From NCBI GenBank assembly GCA_911728455.2, contig OU452239.1:7568884-7632883 (forward strand): 64,000 nt of DNA. The letters are read 5' to 3'. The stretch's first letter is position 1. Every line of letters begins with the position of its first letter. The notes under the pieces are model-generated. The model saw only the letters and a list, made by a program, of their open reading frames with translations, was not told where the DNA came from and did no database searches. Of this stretch, positions 1-11,600 are shown in pieces. The DNA comes from Marthasterias glacialis (Eukaryota; Echinodermata; Asteroidea; Forcipulatida; Asteriidae). Position numbers and translations under genes: made by a program.

Positions 1-243
1 TACACAGCATAGCTGAGAACAGGGAGGGGTAAATGAATCCGTTGCCAGACAAACATAACTGCCTCTTCCCCTATTTGAAGCAATTATAGTTAAGTGTCTT
101 GCTCAAAGATACAAGTGTCATGACCGAGATTCGAACCCACATCTTGATGACTAAGCCCCCAGAACTTGAGACCCAATGCACTAAACCACTCGCCCAATAC
201 ACGCTATAAATACATGAGTGAGTGTTTAAGGAGCAATCAAGAA
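1..243 (-). repeat. tRNA-derived SINE, family II (left edge)
   Basis: The minus strand shows tRNA-like boxes, with the B-box equivalent GATTCGAACCC (plus-strand orientation) near 149. It is followed by the body shared with 11875-12243, 20540-20905 and 23375-23702. Its far end is outside the window. Confidence 0.75.
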
Positions 244-259
244 GGAGACATCAACGTAC

Positions 260-479
260 CTTTGATCAGTGGTGGCCAGTTTGGCTATTGCAATAGCACA
301 GTTCTGTTTGACGGATCCAACAGAGGAGTCCGTGTTGGACAAAAGTGTCTTGATGACGCCAGAATGTACAAGAGAGCTGCTCAGTCCGGCAACCTGCGTA
401 CAGTGGCTAACCACCAACGCAGCATTGCCAACCATTACGGCACTGTCTGTCTTCAGAAGCTCATGGATGTATTTCAGTT
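260..479 (-). pseudogene. Extra copy of TTC12 exon 16, downstream of the intact gene
   Basis: This 220-nt exon copy keeps the acceptor (TTTTCAG at its 5' side), the donor (GTACGTTG) and an open frame. It differs from the exon at 12300-12519 by one base, a synonymous change in a Thr codon. It encodes ARM-like repeat sequence including VGNAALVVSHCTQ. It lies 3' of the gene's own last exon (5365-5434), so it cannot be used in a normal TTC12 transcript. Upstream exon 15 is not repeated beside it, so at most it belongs to a truncated tail copy extending off the left edge. It is called a gene fragment on this structural ground. Confidence 0.75.
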
Positions 480-611
480 CTGAAAACGGACAGACAAGAT
501 GTAGTTGGCGAGTACACTTTGAGACACCCATAGATAAAGCACTAAGAACTGTATGATGTAAGATTTAATTTGTGTGTGACTAATGCTGAAAATAATCAGC
601 AATAATTTATA

Positions 612-1393
612 TTAAAGGGGGACTGTCGTCATGATCATAGCATGCCTACGGCTGTACATGGAAATTTTGAACTCTAACCCAGTTACTGTACGCGCACACT
701 GGCTGTCACATCACAGTATCATAATAATAACACCAGAGTCTTATAAAATGCACTTATCTACCAACTATTAGGTGCTTACTATGTTATTTTTAAAGTTTTT
801 TTTTTTAATTATGAGACCCATTTATGTAGCACCTTGTAATGGTTTACAAGATGCTGCGGCCAGAAACACCGGGGCAAACCCCTTCTCTTAACGATAAGTG
901 TAACTGGGTTCTTTTACGTGCACACGGGACCAACGGGCTTTACGTCCCGTCCGAAGGATGCAGCAGTAATGGTCAAGTGTCTTGATTAAGGACACAAGTG
1001 TCAAGAGCGAGACTCGAACCAACACTCTGCTGATCAGAACACCAGAGCTTCAGTCCAGTGCGCTTGACCGCTCGGCCACGACACGCACATAATAATGACG
1101 GCCCCCCAGTGTGATGTGGCGTCCAGCACGCACCTTGTGCAGTAACTGGGTTAGAGTTCATAATTCCATGTACAGCCACAGGCCTAACATACGCTGCTAA
1201 AAATGGTTTTCTTTGTTTTCTTGAAATAAGAAAAAAAAAATCTTACTTCAAGAAAATATTTCTTGTGTCACTCCCGAGAAAAAGTTTCTAAGGAGTGACA
1301 CAAGAATGTTTTTCTTGAAACAAGATGTTTTTTTTCAGTTTTCAAGAAAACTATTTTAAGCAGTGTATGATCATGACGAAAGTCCCCCTTTAA
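612..1393. repeat. TTAA-bounded MITE interrupted by a nested SINE
   Basis: The ends are inverted: TTAAAGGGGGACTGTCGTCA at the left, and the reverse complement of a closely similar sequence ending CCCCCTTTAA at the right. The flanking TTAA is typical of piggyBac-like insertions. Short relatives without insertions occur at 22246-22458 and 58556-58764. Here a minus-strand SINE (about 810-1088) and a fold-back block rich in TTTCTTGAAA/TTTCAAGAAA (about 1205-1345) interrupt it. The whole nest is repeated at 12652-13431. Confidence 0.7.
810..1088 (-). repeat. tRNA-derived SINE, family I
   Basis: The tRNA-like end at about 1087 (CTCGGCCACGACACGC in plus orientation) has A-box and B-box resemblance. 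A conserved central part contains CGTCCGAAGGATG and AAAAGAACCCAG on the minus strand. The same family is at 12850-13128, 17786-18208 and 61993-62420. Confidence 0.75.
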
Positions 1394-1969
1394 GTTTCTC
1401 TCATAAAATTGACCCAGGCCTTTTTTCTTGGCTTTGGTGAGAAAGACAATTCCGCTAAACTGAAAGGCTGTGTCCAAATGTGGCTTCGGCAGTGGCTATG
1501 GCCATAATGCAAAAAAAAATCCATATTCTTCAATCATTATACCTATGTTATTAGCCATTAGCAGTCATGCTTCAATAAAGTCAAACTCCAAACAAATATT
1601 TTTTAGTGTGTTTTCATTTTTATCATTCGTGTAAACACTAAATTCTGCCGCCTGCCCGTTTTCTGCAATGTTGACGGGAACGCGTACTTCTCTACCGTCA
1701 ACCTCGATTCATGTAAGCCACATTTGACCATGGTGTGTGAAAGGTTGGTCCTTTGAGGTTGGGGGAATCAAAGATACTAGAAACCCAAGATAGGACATTG
1801 TATTCAGAAACATGAAACGCAAAATTGCGCCTAATTGTAGGCCTAATTGAGAGGAATGTTTGGGGCGACACCTTGTGTATCTGAGATCCGGAGGGGTACT
1901 CAACGTTCCGAACAGAGTGCACTGATCGTCTTTCGGAAAATAAATAAAAAATGTGTATTGCCCTTGCAG

Positions 1970-2543
1970 GTGGTCTTGTGCGGGAGAAACCACAACGTCA
2001 GCGAATGTGTTTTTCTCCGAAGACGGCAAAGTGATAATCTGCGATTGTAAGTCCCAAAAGCTGTTCGTGTACGAGAGTCGAGGTACATTCGTCGGTCGTA
2101 TTCAACTTCCAGAAGACTCTCTCACGGGCGGTTGCATGAACAACGCGTGCTGCGTCCCAAACAATGACGTCGTCGTTGCAACGAGTCGTCGTCCCTACCG
2201 CATTCTCCGGTACACCATCACCGGTGACCAGAAGACTGTGTCACTCTCGCCTGCCACTGACGACCAACTGGCGATTGCTTCAACGGAAGATGGAGCCATC
2301 ATCGTGTCTTCGGTTGGAAAGGTTCAGATTTTAGTTCTAGATGACGTTGGTGCAATATCACTCATCAATGAGTTTGCAACGGCGCGGATATACACCGGTC
2401 TCAGCTCGACGGTTGGTGGGTGCTTCATGGCATTCGATCCCGGCGAAGGATTTCACCTAGATAAGTACAGTTTATATAGGGGGTACCCAAACGAAAACTT
2501 CGGTGACGATGACGTTTACGAGATGAAAGAAATACTAGTTTAG
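1970..2543 (+). CDS. Terminal exon of an NHL-like beta-propeller protein (partial or orphan)
   Basis: A clean acceptor (TTGCCCTTGCAG) at 1969 opens a 573-nt frame ending in TAG. The frame starts with WSCAGETT, and the 190 residues read as beta-propeller blades. GKVIICDCKSQKLFVYES resembles an NHL repeat core (a hydrophobic strand, D-x-x-x-x-x-L-x-V-Y), followed by GTFVGRIQLP. Later parts (DGAIIVSSVGKVQILVL) look like further blades. TRIM-NHL proteins are common in echinoderms and often end in such an exon. No upstream coding exon (RING, B-box) is seen between 1 and 1969, so the 5' part is either outside the window or lost. It lies on the strand opposite TTC12, between the gene's last exon and the duplicated exon 16. 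The family assignment is tentative. Confidence 0.45.
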
Positions 2544-5022
2544 GCTTTATCCGGAATAAATCCAGTGTCACGAGGCGAATGCTACTTCAACTTTTGAAGC
2601 TTAATACCCCGGCCCGGTTTTATTTTCAACTTCTTTTTTAATCATTGGTATCGATTATACACAGCGGCGTAACCAGACATTTTCAATGCAGAGGGAGGTG
2701 AAGGGGCATGACATATTTTAGATGAGGTTATTTAATGTATCGAGCCAATCTTTTTTGTGCATTTTTCTATCGCATTTCGGGGTGTGGGGTGGGCAAGGAG
2801 GAAGGCTACTCAGCTCTGGGTACATTACCCCCACCCCGCTTACACCACTGTATACTTTTTTCGGTGTACAACTTTCCACCGATGGTGTAAAATTACCCGT
2901 ACTAAGCATCCATTCATGCACTGAGTTTTGTAAACCTAATCATCTGTCAGTGACCTGGTTGAGCAAGCTACACAAACTGCTAGCTGTGTCAAGGGTTAAA
3001 TGACCCCCACATCAATCCTACTCGTGATATCAAAGGTATAAACGCCACGTAATTGCTTAGTGCGAGATGGCAAATGATGACACATTAGAATAATGTAAAC
3101 ATCTATTGTCAACACATTAAAAACAACACCTATCAACATTTATTTACATAAAGCAATATGTAAAAGGCTTTGGCTGAGTGGCTCAATACATCAAAATTAA
3201 ATAATATTTTGATACTAAAGCAAACAGCCTGCCCTTAATTAAGAGGGGCTCTGAGGTCAAATTCACTTTTGTGATGCACTCGCTTGCAAATGGAAAGAGG
3301 CCTACAAAGTGGGGAAAATGCAAGTCTTTAACCTCGCTTTAAAACGGTGTAAAACGTCATTGTATTCATACCATTTATACCAGTGCGAATTTTGCCCACA
3401 TCCAAACACATCCAATGATGTCACATCACAGGGGTCTTTACATTTTGCTTAGTTCGTTCCTCAACTTCTCAAGGTCTTCAATCAAAACCAGCATTGACTT
3501 TAGCCTCTCGACTGACTCGTAAGATCCTCTTTGGAATGACAGACCGTTTTGTTGTTGATATTTAATGACGTCATGTTTAGAATTTAGTTCTGAAAGAGTA
3601 TCAAGTAAAATTTTCATTTATAACACCATTTATACGTGAGGGTTTTTGTTTTGTTTTTAATTTACTTGTAGTGTTTTCTCCCCCTTTCATAACGACTCTA
3701 TTAACACATCAGGGCAACACAGTAAATTTTGACCTTGGAGCCCCTGTTCAAAAGAAAACATTTAACAGTAAAACACAAATTCATACAACAGTTAAAAAAA
3801 AACATATTTTCAATACAACGTAACACCGGTGTGTTATTAGAGCTGCATCCAAAATGTGCAGGGCACAGACAAGGTTCACCGAGCAACCCAAACATATACA
3901 TGCACAAAATATAAAACTTGGTATACGGTTGACATCCTCCCGAATACTCAATCATCACAGAACCGCCGAACTTGTTTGTCCTACCACTCAAATCAGTGGA
4001 GGCCCCCAAATGTTCCCATTCTCTAACACACTCTTCCCCTCTTGTACAGAAGCACACCCCGCCCCCATCCTCAAAAGAATTCCAGAGATTCCCAGAACAC
4101 AATGAGTTGACTGAGAATCCAAGTACATTCACACTCTTGAGTTCCCATGAATGGTGACCCATTCACTTGTGCACGCAGATCCTAGTTTTAAACTAATAAT
4201 GGTCGTGTACAAAACCAATGCGGAAATTGGTGTACGGGAATTTTGAACAGTTTCAAATTGTGTATCAGTGGGAAGAATGTTTCCCAAATAGAACTTTCAA
4301 ATCCCACTTCCAAAAGAAAAGCATTTATCCCCGGCAATCTTGTTTTCCCCAAGAGACTTGATGCGCCAATGCAATCTTTCAGCATATTTTTTAATAGCCA
4401 AAGAGTGTTTGAAAAATCTTTGGACTAATGCAAAGGAGATGCTGTGCCACTTGTGCATAACAAATGCCTTCAGTCAAAGCACGCATGAATCATTACAAAC
4501 CACAGACTGATTTGTCACTGCCATGAGGCAATTTACAGGCGACCACTTTAATGCTATCTCTACAAAGCAACACCAGCATATCATTTCAATGGTTCAAACC
4601 AACTAAAATGGAGATAGACAAACAGTGTCAGAACATGTCTACACGCATTGTGTTCCTCGGCAACACAGTTGGTTGGCTCCACCGTGCCCGCCTTGTTGGA
4701 CATAAAGACCTTAAACCTTTCAACTTGGACTGAAGACTTTGCACTGCAAGTTGACTGCCAAACAGACCTGGGAATTTGCGCATGTAGTCCTTGAGCATGC
4801 TCTCTGAATAGGCTGCCACTTAGGAGTGTTGTAGGTCTCGAGACTGATTTTGGGTGAACCACCCGCTGAAGACTGCGCGCTGCAAGCCGACTGCTAACAG
4901 ACCTGGGAATTTGTTCATGTAGTCCCTGAGCATGCTCTCTGAATGGGCTGCCTCTTAGCAGTGTTGTAGGTCTCGAGACTGGTCTTGGGAGAAAAACCTT
5001 TCCTTTCACATGCTTCCCAATT
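2544..5022. other. Intergenic, mostly featureless
   Basis: No splice-consistent coding exons were found on either strand. The notable structure is the 135-bp direct repeat at 4732-4988. Short open frames here have no recognisable domains. Confidence 0.5.
4732..4988. repeat. 135-bp direct repeat, two copies
   Basis: Copies begin GAAGACTTTGCACTGCAAG (4732) and GAAGACTGCGCGCTGCAAG (4867). Both continue through AACAGACCTGGGAATTTG and end with GTAGGTCTCGAGACTG. The period is 135 bp, a multiple of three, so a minus-strand open frame of 142 codons reads through both copies. No splice sites or family support coding. GGTCTTG-rich sequence follows to about 5160. Confidence 0.7.
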
Positions 5023-5028
5023 TTTATT
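5023..5028 (-). terminator. Candidate poly(A) signal for TTC12
   Basis: AATAAA on the minus strand, about 340 nt beyond the TTC12 stop codon. It is the nearest canonical hexamer I noticed in that direction. Confidence 0.35.
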
Positions 5029-5364
5029 CAGTGTGACACAAGGTCTCCAGGTCTTGATCTTAGTATCGGATCCTCCTGGTCTCAGTATTGGTTTCGGATT
5101 GCTGGGTCTCCCCCTTGGTCTTGGTCTTGAACTGGCTGGTCTTGGCATCAGGTCTCCCATCGATTTTGAAATAATTGTAATTACCTTATGAATAATAAAT
5201 ATCAGGCATGGAAAGATGTACTACATGTACTAAAACACTTAATGGGAGAGTTTTAAACAGTCCCATTTCATAGTTCTTACCAGTAGTACGCACGCTCAGA
5301 ACTACAAACACAGTGCTGAGCATGTAGTGTCTGTTGCCGCTAACGTCTCAAAAGTCTCCCTTTG

Positions 5365-5434
5365 TTATTTGATGTATTTCATGCACGAGTGAAGGATACC
5401 AATTCCACCACATTGTCTCAGTTCATCTAGATGT
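5365..5434 (-). CDS. TTC12: TTC12 terminal exon (exon 17)
   Basis: This 70-nt coding part follows the acceptor TTTTTTCCCCAG. It completes the split Arg codon from exon 16 and encodes HLDELRQCGGIGILHSCMKY, then IK and TAA. The pattern L-x-x-L-R-x-x-x-G-x-x-I-L-x-S-x-M-K-Y-I matches the C-terminus of vertebrate TTC12, which identifies this small exon 6.9 kb away from exon 16. Confidence 0.85.
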
Positions 5435-8400
5435 CTGGGGAAAAAAACACAAAAAAAACAAACACAATGGAATATAACGCTCAAGTAACTCAAAACTTTC
5501 ATTCAACTATTTTAGCCTTTGAGAAAGACTCGAAGTAGAAGGCCTTTGCATTATTCCATGGGTCACTTTGTAAATTAAGCAGTTTCCAATTTGCAAATGC
5601 TATTTTTATTTTTCAATTGTTTTGTGTAAAAAAAAAAGGGATTCAAAAGCAATTAAGTTGTTGCAAACTGCTTTCCTACCAAAATGACCTATTGAATAAA
5701 CGCAAACATTTTTAATGACCTGGTGGTGTTTCGACCTATGAGACTCTACTAGGCTCGATGACCTAATGGTGTTTCGACCTATGAGACTCTCCTAGGGTCG
5801 AAAGATCTGGCCATTAACATTGCTTTTGTTTACTTTTTGTGTATGATTGTAATACAATAGTACTGTTATTACATGCATATATATATACATTATTAAATAT
5901 GCTATTCAATGTTTTATGATTGTTTATCTGGAGGGAAAGTCTGACCTACATTTACATGGGCCTACCCTAACCTTTTTGTCCTGAACCAGTCATACGATTC
6001 TGTTAGGCCTTATGGCTGGGAGCAAACACTGGTTGCAAACCTACAGTTTTGTTTAGTTCCTTGTACCACTGAAAGTGATACCCACCCAAAACCTGGTTTC
6101 CCTTTTCCTGTTTGTTTATTATCAATATGACTTCTAAACACGCACAATGAAAGCAAGTTTGTAAATAACCAGTGGCGTGACGAGGGGGGAGGGGGTGTGC
6201 TGAGAACCCTTGCCCCACATAAGATATAAAAAGTGCGCAAATGAATGGTTCAATACATTAAACAGAAGGGATTAAGCGTAAAAATGTGTGTATAAAAAAA
6301 AGAGATAAAGAAAAATACAATACACAAATAAAATTTAAAAAAATACAAAATAAGCTAATAATTAAAAAAAGAAAGAAAAAACAAGCATTTGCACCCTATT
6401 GCTCCCCCACCCCCAAAACAAAAACAATCAATCAATCAATCAATCAATGAAATAAAAAAAAACATGGAAATGTCTGGTTACGTCACTATAAATAACCAAT
6501 ATCTGCCAGAATGGTAACAGTGCCTAAACACAAGCACTGCTCCTGCCGAAGCCTGTACTATTCTGCCATGTTACCTATCTCATAATACCATTGTTATGTA
6601 CTCCCTTAAAAGTGTATAGGGTAAACTGGGGTTAAAACGCCCACTTGACCTGTTTCCACTGCTGTCAAAAAAACTGACAGGGTGAACTTTTAAATGGAAT
6701 ATATTTTTAATAAGAACAGTATCTTTCAAAAGTAATAATTAAAATACTTAAATTAACATATTTACGAGGTACGCAGGTGCCGTTGACAAAAAATGTAAAA
6801 AAAAAAAAATAAAAAAATAAAAAAAAAACAGAGGTTTAACTTATATCCCTTAATTATTTTATATAACAAAAAAAAACTAGTTATATTTTGTATTTTTTTA
6901 TTATCATTTTTTTTCAATATAGTATAAAAAAGGGTTAGTTACATAACAGTTTAAGATTTAAACATTAAAACAAATTTTAATGTTTGCTTAATATTTTTTC
7001 TTTCTAATTGAGCCTTTTTACCCCGGGCAAAATCAACGTTCATCTTGAATTAACGTTCATCTTGACTCCCAAAATGTCAGATCATGGGCGAGGCAGCAGC
7101 CACCTGTGACTTCAGTGAAACGAGGTCAATAGGGTGAAGAGGCAAGCGGATCCATGTTCATACAGGAACTGCTTTTCATCCGTTTTACAAAATCGAAAGT
7201 TTGATCTTCTTTGAATAAATATGAAGCCCCTGAATTCACAAAATGTTACATTTTAGAGGTTTACGTGTGCACACTCATTTTTAAACAGGTTATATGTCTG
7301 TTTGGTCTTAAGAAAGACCCTGTCTTTATCTATGTGGTGGCAATTTTAATAATCCAAGAGTGGACACTAGTAAGATTTACCCATATTGCAAGTTATCCAT
7401 ATCCAATGCGAACGCGGCATGCATCTTGACTCACAAAATGGCCGACCATGGGTGACACAGCAGCCACCTGTGACTTCAGTGAAAGGAGTCAATAAGCGGA
7501 TCCATGTTCAGGAACTGCTTTCATCCGTTTTACAAAATCGAAACCAGGGTGAAAAAAAGTCAATTTCCTCGTATGTTTCCTACCTTTCACTGTGTACAAT
7601 GTAGACCCTATGTAGAAAGACTCTGCTGGGGTCAAAAGGTCAGGCCATTAACATCGTTTTTGTATACTTTGTGTGTATAATATTATTACAATATTACCTA
7701 TAGGCCTATACATACATATGATTAATTTATGATTATTTATCTAGAGGGAAAGTCTGACCCACATACCCTAATCTTTTTGTCCTAAACCAGTCATACGATT
7801 CTGTTAGGCCTTATGGCAGGGAGCAAACACTGGTTGCAAACCTACAGTTTTGTTCAGTTCCTTGTTCCACTGAAAGTGATACCCACCCAAAACCTGGTTT
7901 CCCTTTTCCTATTTGTTTATTATCAATATGACTTCTAAACATGCACATTGAAAGCAAGTTTATAAAATATAACCAGTGGCGTAACGGGGGGGGGGGGGGG
8001 GGGGGGTGCTAAGAAACCCTTGCCGCCCCCCCCCTTCCATTGGATTGAAAAAGTGTACAAATAAATGGTTCAATACCTTAAACAGAAGGGACCAGGCTAA
8101 CAAATATGCATATGTAAAGATAGCTTAAATAAATTCAATACACAAATAAATAAAATACAAAATACATAAAAATAAATAACAAAAAAAAAGTCTAAAAAGT
8201 ATTAGCACCCTATTGCTTCCTCGACCCCCAAACAACAACAATCAAGCAATCAAACAATCAGTCAATCCATAAAAAAAAAACTATAAAAATGTCTCGCTAT
8301 AAATAACCAATATCTGCCAGAATGATAAGAGTGCCTAAACACTAGCCCTGCTCCTGTCGAAGCCTGTACTACTTTGCCATGTTACCTATCTCATAATTAC

Positions 8401-8650
8401 TACAAGTAAAGAGCGTATAAAGCAAGACTCTGTTTAATGTTCTTTTCTGTATTTCAATACCGGGGGAAGTACGAGTATGCGGTCAACGTTGGTAACTGTC
8501 ACAGACCAGTATCTGCACTTTGTGTGACCCAGCATATGCATGTACATGAAACAACGAACCTGTGAAAGGTGAAGGTTTAATTGCCCATTAGTCATGAGAA
8601 AACAGTGAATTAACACATTTTAGGGGTACGTAGGTGCAGTTGAAAAAGAG

Positions 8651-8681
<31 letters not shown>

Positions 8682-11600
8682 ATTAATCTATATCACCTAA
8701 TTATTTCATTTAACAAAAAGTTTTTTATTTTATTGTTTATTTTTATTTTATTTTTTTTAGTATATTTTTTATATAGTATAACAAAGGGTTAATTAAATAA
8801 CTGTATAAGATTTTAAATGTTAAAACCAATTTTATTATTTGCTTAATAATGGTTTTTGATTGGGTTTTTACAGGGTGTCGCGGTTATTATCATTATTGTA
8901 AACGTAAACGTATTTTTTGTTTTTGTTTAAACGTACAAAAAATACCTCTCATTTGTTTTGTTTTTTATGTAGTATCCATCAATATTAAATCAATTAAAAA
9001 AAACATGATTAGTAGTGCAGGAAAACCTTTGGTAGCCATCTTTTAAAAAACATTTTAACACCGAGACCGGGGTTGGTTAAGAATGCCCGCCAAATTTCCT
9101 CCTCAAAAGGTGGACAATTTCCCCTTGTCGATATAATCACCATTATAACAAATCGGCACACAATAGAGGATTTATTACATAAAGCCACACATTTATTTCC
9201 TTGTGTCTCCATTCACCACCGAGATATTTAACAAAAAGTAAAAAAGTCGGTCGTTTTCACCCCAATTTACCCTATTTTTCAGAAAAACAGATTTCAAACT
9301 AGTTTATGGATGGGAAAAAAAAACAACAAAAAGTAAAAAAGTCGGTCGTTTTCACCCCAATTTACCCTATTTTTCAGAAAAACAGATTTCAAACTAGTTT
9401 ATGGATGGGGAAAAAAAACAACAACAGCTTATGAAATAAATGCCAACAATTGTGATAGCTCGTTTGTCTACATAGCAAAAAAATCCATGTATTGGCCCTG
9501 TTCACCTGACGTCATCACCACAATCTCGGTTGTGACATTTTAGGAGTCAGATTCCCAGTACTTTTTAAGCAATGTGCGTTTGGTTAAGCCGTGTTCGCAC
9601 AGGACTTTTTGGAGGGGAAACTAACCGAGCAAATGGGTAACTTTATCATTTTAAGTCCAATGTGAACAGCTCCGGAACATTTCACCCAGGTAGCTGAAAC
9701 GGGTCCAGTGGGTACTTTTACTGGCCACTTTCTGCCCAGGTAACCTTAAGCCGTGTTCCCATTGGTTTTTGGGGGGTAAACTAACCGAGCAAATGGGTTA
9801 CAACTTTACCATTGTAAGTCCAGCGCGAACAGCCCAGTCAAATTTCACCTAGTCCAATGGGTAGTTTAACCGGCCTCTTTCTGCCCAGGTAAACTAACCG
9901 AGACAAAAAGTCCGGTCTGGACCCATCGTCCCGGTAAAACCGGTCAGTAAAATACCACATTCGGTTCGCACGCGCAAAGGTTGGTTTATAGTAGTCCGTG
10001 CAACGGTAGCGCAAAAGAAAAATCGACCAGTGAGACAGTTTATAATCAATGCTGACGCCTCAGTTAGTTAGTTTCACCACGGTCTCAGTTAGTTTACCCT
10101 AGTCAAATAATTCAAGTGCGGACACCGGTAAGATTTACCCATTGCAAGTTATACATGGTCTCGGTTACATATTAACCCAAAGCAAACGCAGCTCTAGACA
10201 CACACCATGCCTTTACGTGCGTCTTGACTCCCAAAATGGCCGACCATGGGTGACACAGCAGAAAGGAGTCAATAGGGTGAAGAAGCAAAAACAGATCCAT
10301 GTTCAGGAACTGTTTTTCATCCGTTTTACAAATCGAAACCAGGGTGACTATAGTCCACTTCCTTTGATGTTTCCCACTTTCTATACTGCAACAAGCAGGA
10401 ATTGTTACTTTATACCTACAGGGGAAAGATTGTACATGTATAGAGATAACATGTGGAATGTCGTGGATGAGCTGTCAAAGCCCGACGAACCTAAGTTCTG
10501 TAGTTTACAGAATGTGGGTTTGAATCCCAGCATGGCCAGTCGAGACACTTGTGTCCTTGAGCAAGGCACTTTACCATAATTGCTTTTTCCTTCGGATGGC
10601 ACATAAAGCCGTAGGTCCCGTGTACTATGGGTAGTGCACGCAAAAGAACCCAGAACACTTATCGTGAAAGAGTAGGGGTTTAACCCTGGTGTTTCTGGTT
10701 CAGATAGCAAGCACCCTCATAAATACAGGTTTCCTCAGGCTTCTGAGATACAGTGATTAAGTTCGCTTTTGAGGCGTCTTTGGTTTCATTACCAAAAACT
10801 AATAATAACAAAAAATTCCTTAAAAAATAGAAGTTTTATCTTCTTGGTATAAAGATGAAGCCCCTGAATTTACAAAATATGAACATTTCAGAGGTTTACA
10901 TGTACGCTCTCTACTTCATTTTAAATAGGTTATATCTGTCAGTTTGGTCCCAAGAAAGACTCTGTCTTCATCTCTGTGGAGGCAATTTTGCCTCTTTCAA
11001 GAAAAATCTGAAGGAGCAGGGAGATCAATGAACAATCCTGAAATCAGGAAAAATCCTGATAAATCACAGGCCTCGTCTCATATCTTTAATGGTGAGATAT
11101 TGTCGATAGATGGTGATTCTGCAGGCCAAAAGGCTGGTTGGGGAAGAGGGACGGGGGTGGTTGGTATTGACCCGATTCAACTAGCCACTGCTGTCATATA
11201 AGTGAGACTTGTGTGTGCCAAGTTTGTGTACATGTACACTCTAATAAATGAAAGTGTTAAATCAACACTTCAAGGTTTCGGTCAGTGACAACACTTTTGT
11301 AAAGTTAGATTCAATTAACACAAGTGTCAAATGAGCATTTCAGAACCTGAGATTTAACTCTTAAAAGTGTGAACTCAACTCTTCAATTGAATTAAATTTA
11401 ACTCTTTCAAAGTGTTGTCACTGACCGAACCCTTTAAGTGTTAATTTAACACTTTGGTTTTTAGAGTGTACAATGTAGGCATAACCATGCTGATATGTAA
11501 TAACATAGCTCAGAGAGGTAGATCAGTTGTTAGAGCCCTGGCACAAACAACACGGGTTCAAATCCCACTCTAGTCAATTTTTGATCCAAATTGATTATAT

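Larger units (their letters stand above)
1..1534. repeat. Left copy of a segmental duplication (matches 12041-13575)
   Basis: This segment matches 12041-13575 almost base for base with an offset of 12,040. It begins beyond the left edge and stops abruptly after the shared TATTCTTCAAT at about 1534; from there the two loci differ. It carries a SINE, a second copy of TTC12 exon 16, and a TTAA-bounded MITE with a nested SINE. If this is a tandem duplication, the unit would run from about 1535 to 13575, and the left copy would continue about 10.5 kb outside the window. Duplicated haplotypes in the assembly are an alternative explanation. Confidence 0.9.

Noticed and set aside
3701..4162. 153-codon minus-strand open frame
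   Set aside because: No domain, no splice context, and overlapping open frames on the other strand. It looks like chance in a low-stop region.
10142..10579. 145-codon plus-strand open frame
   Set aside because: It spans repeat block and SINE sequence also present at 7.4 kb, so it is not a gene.
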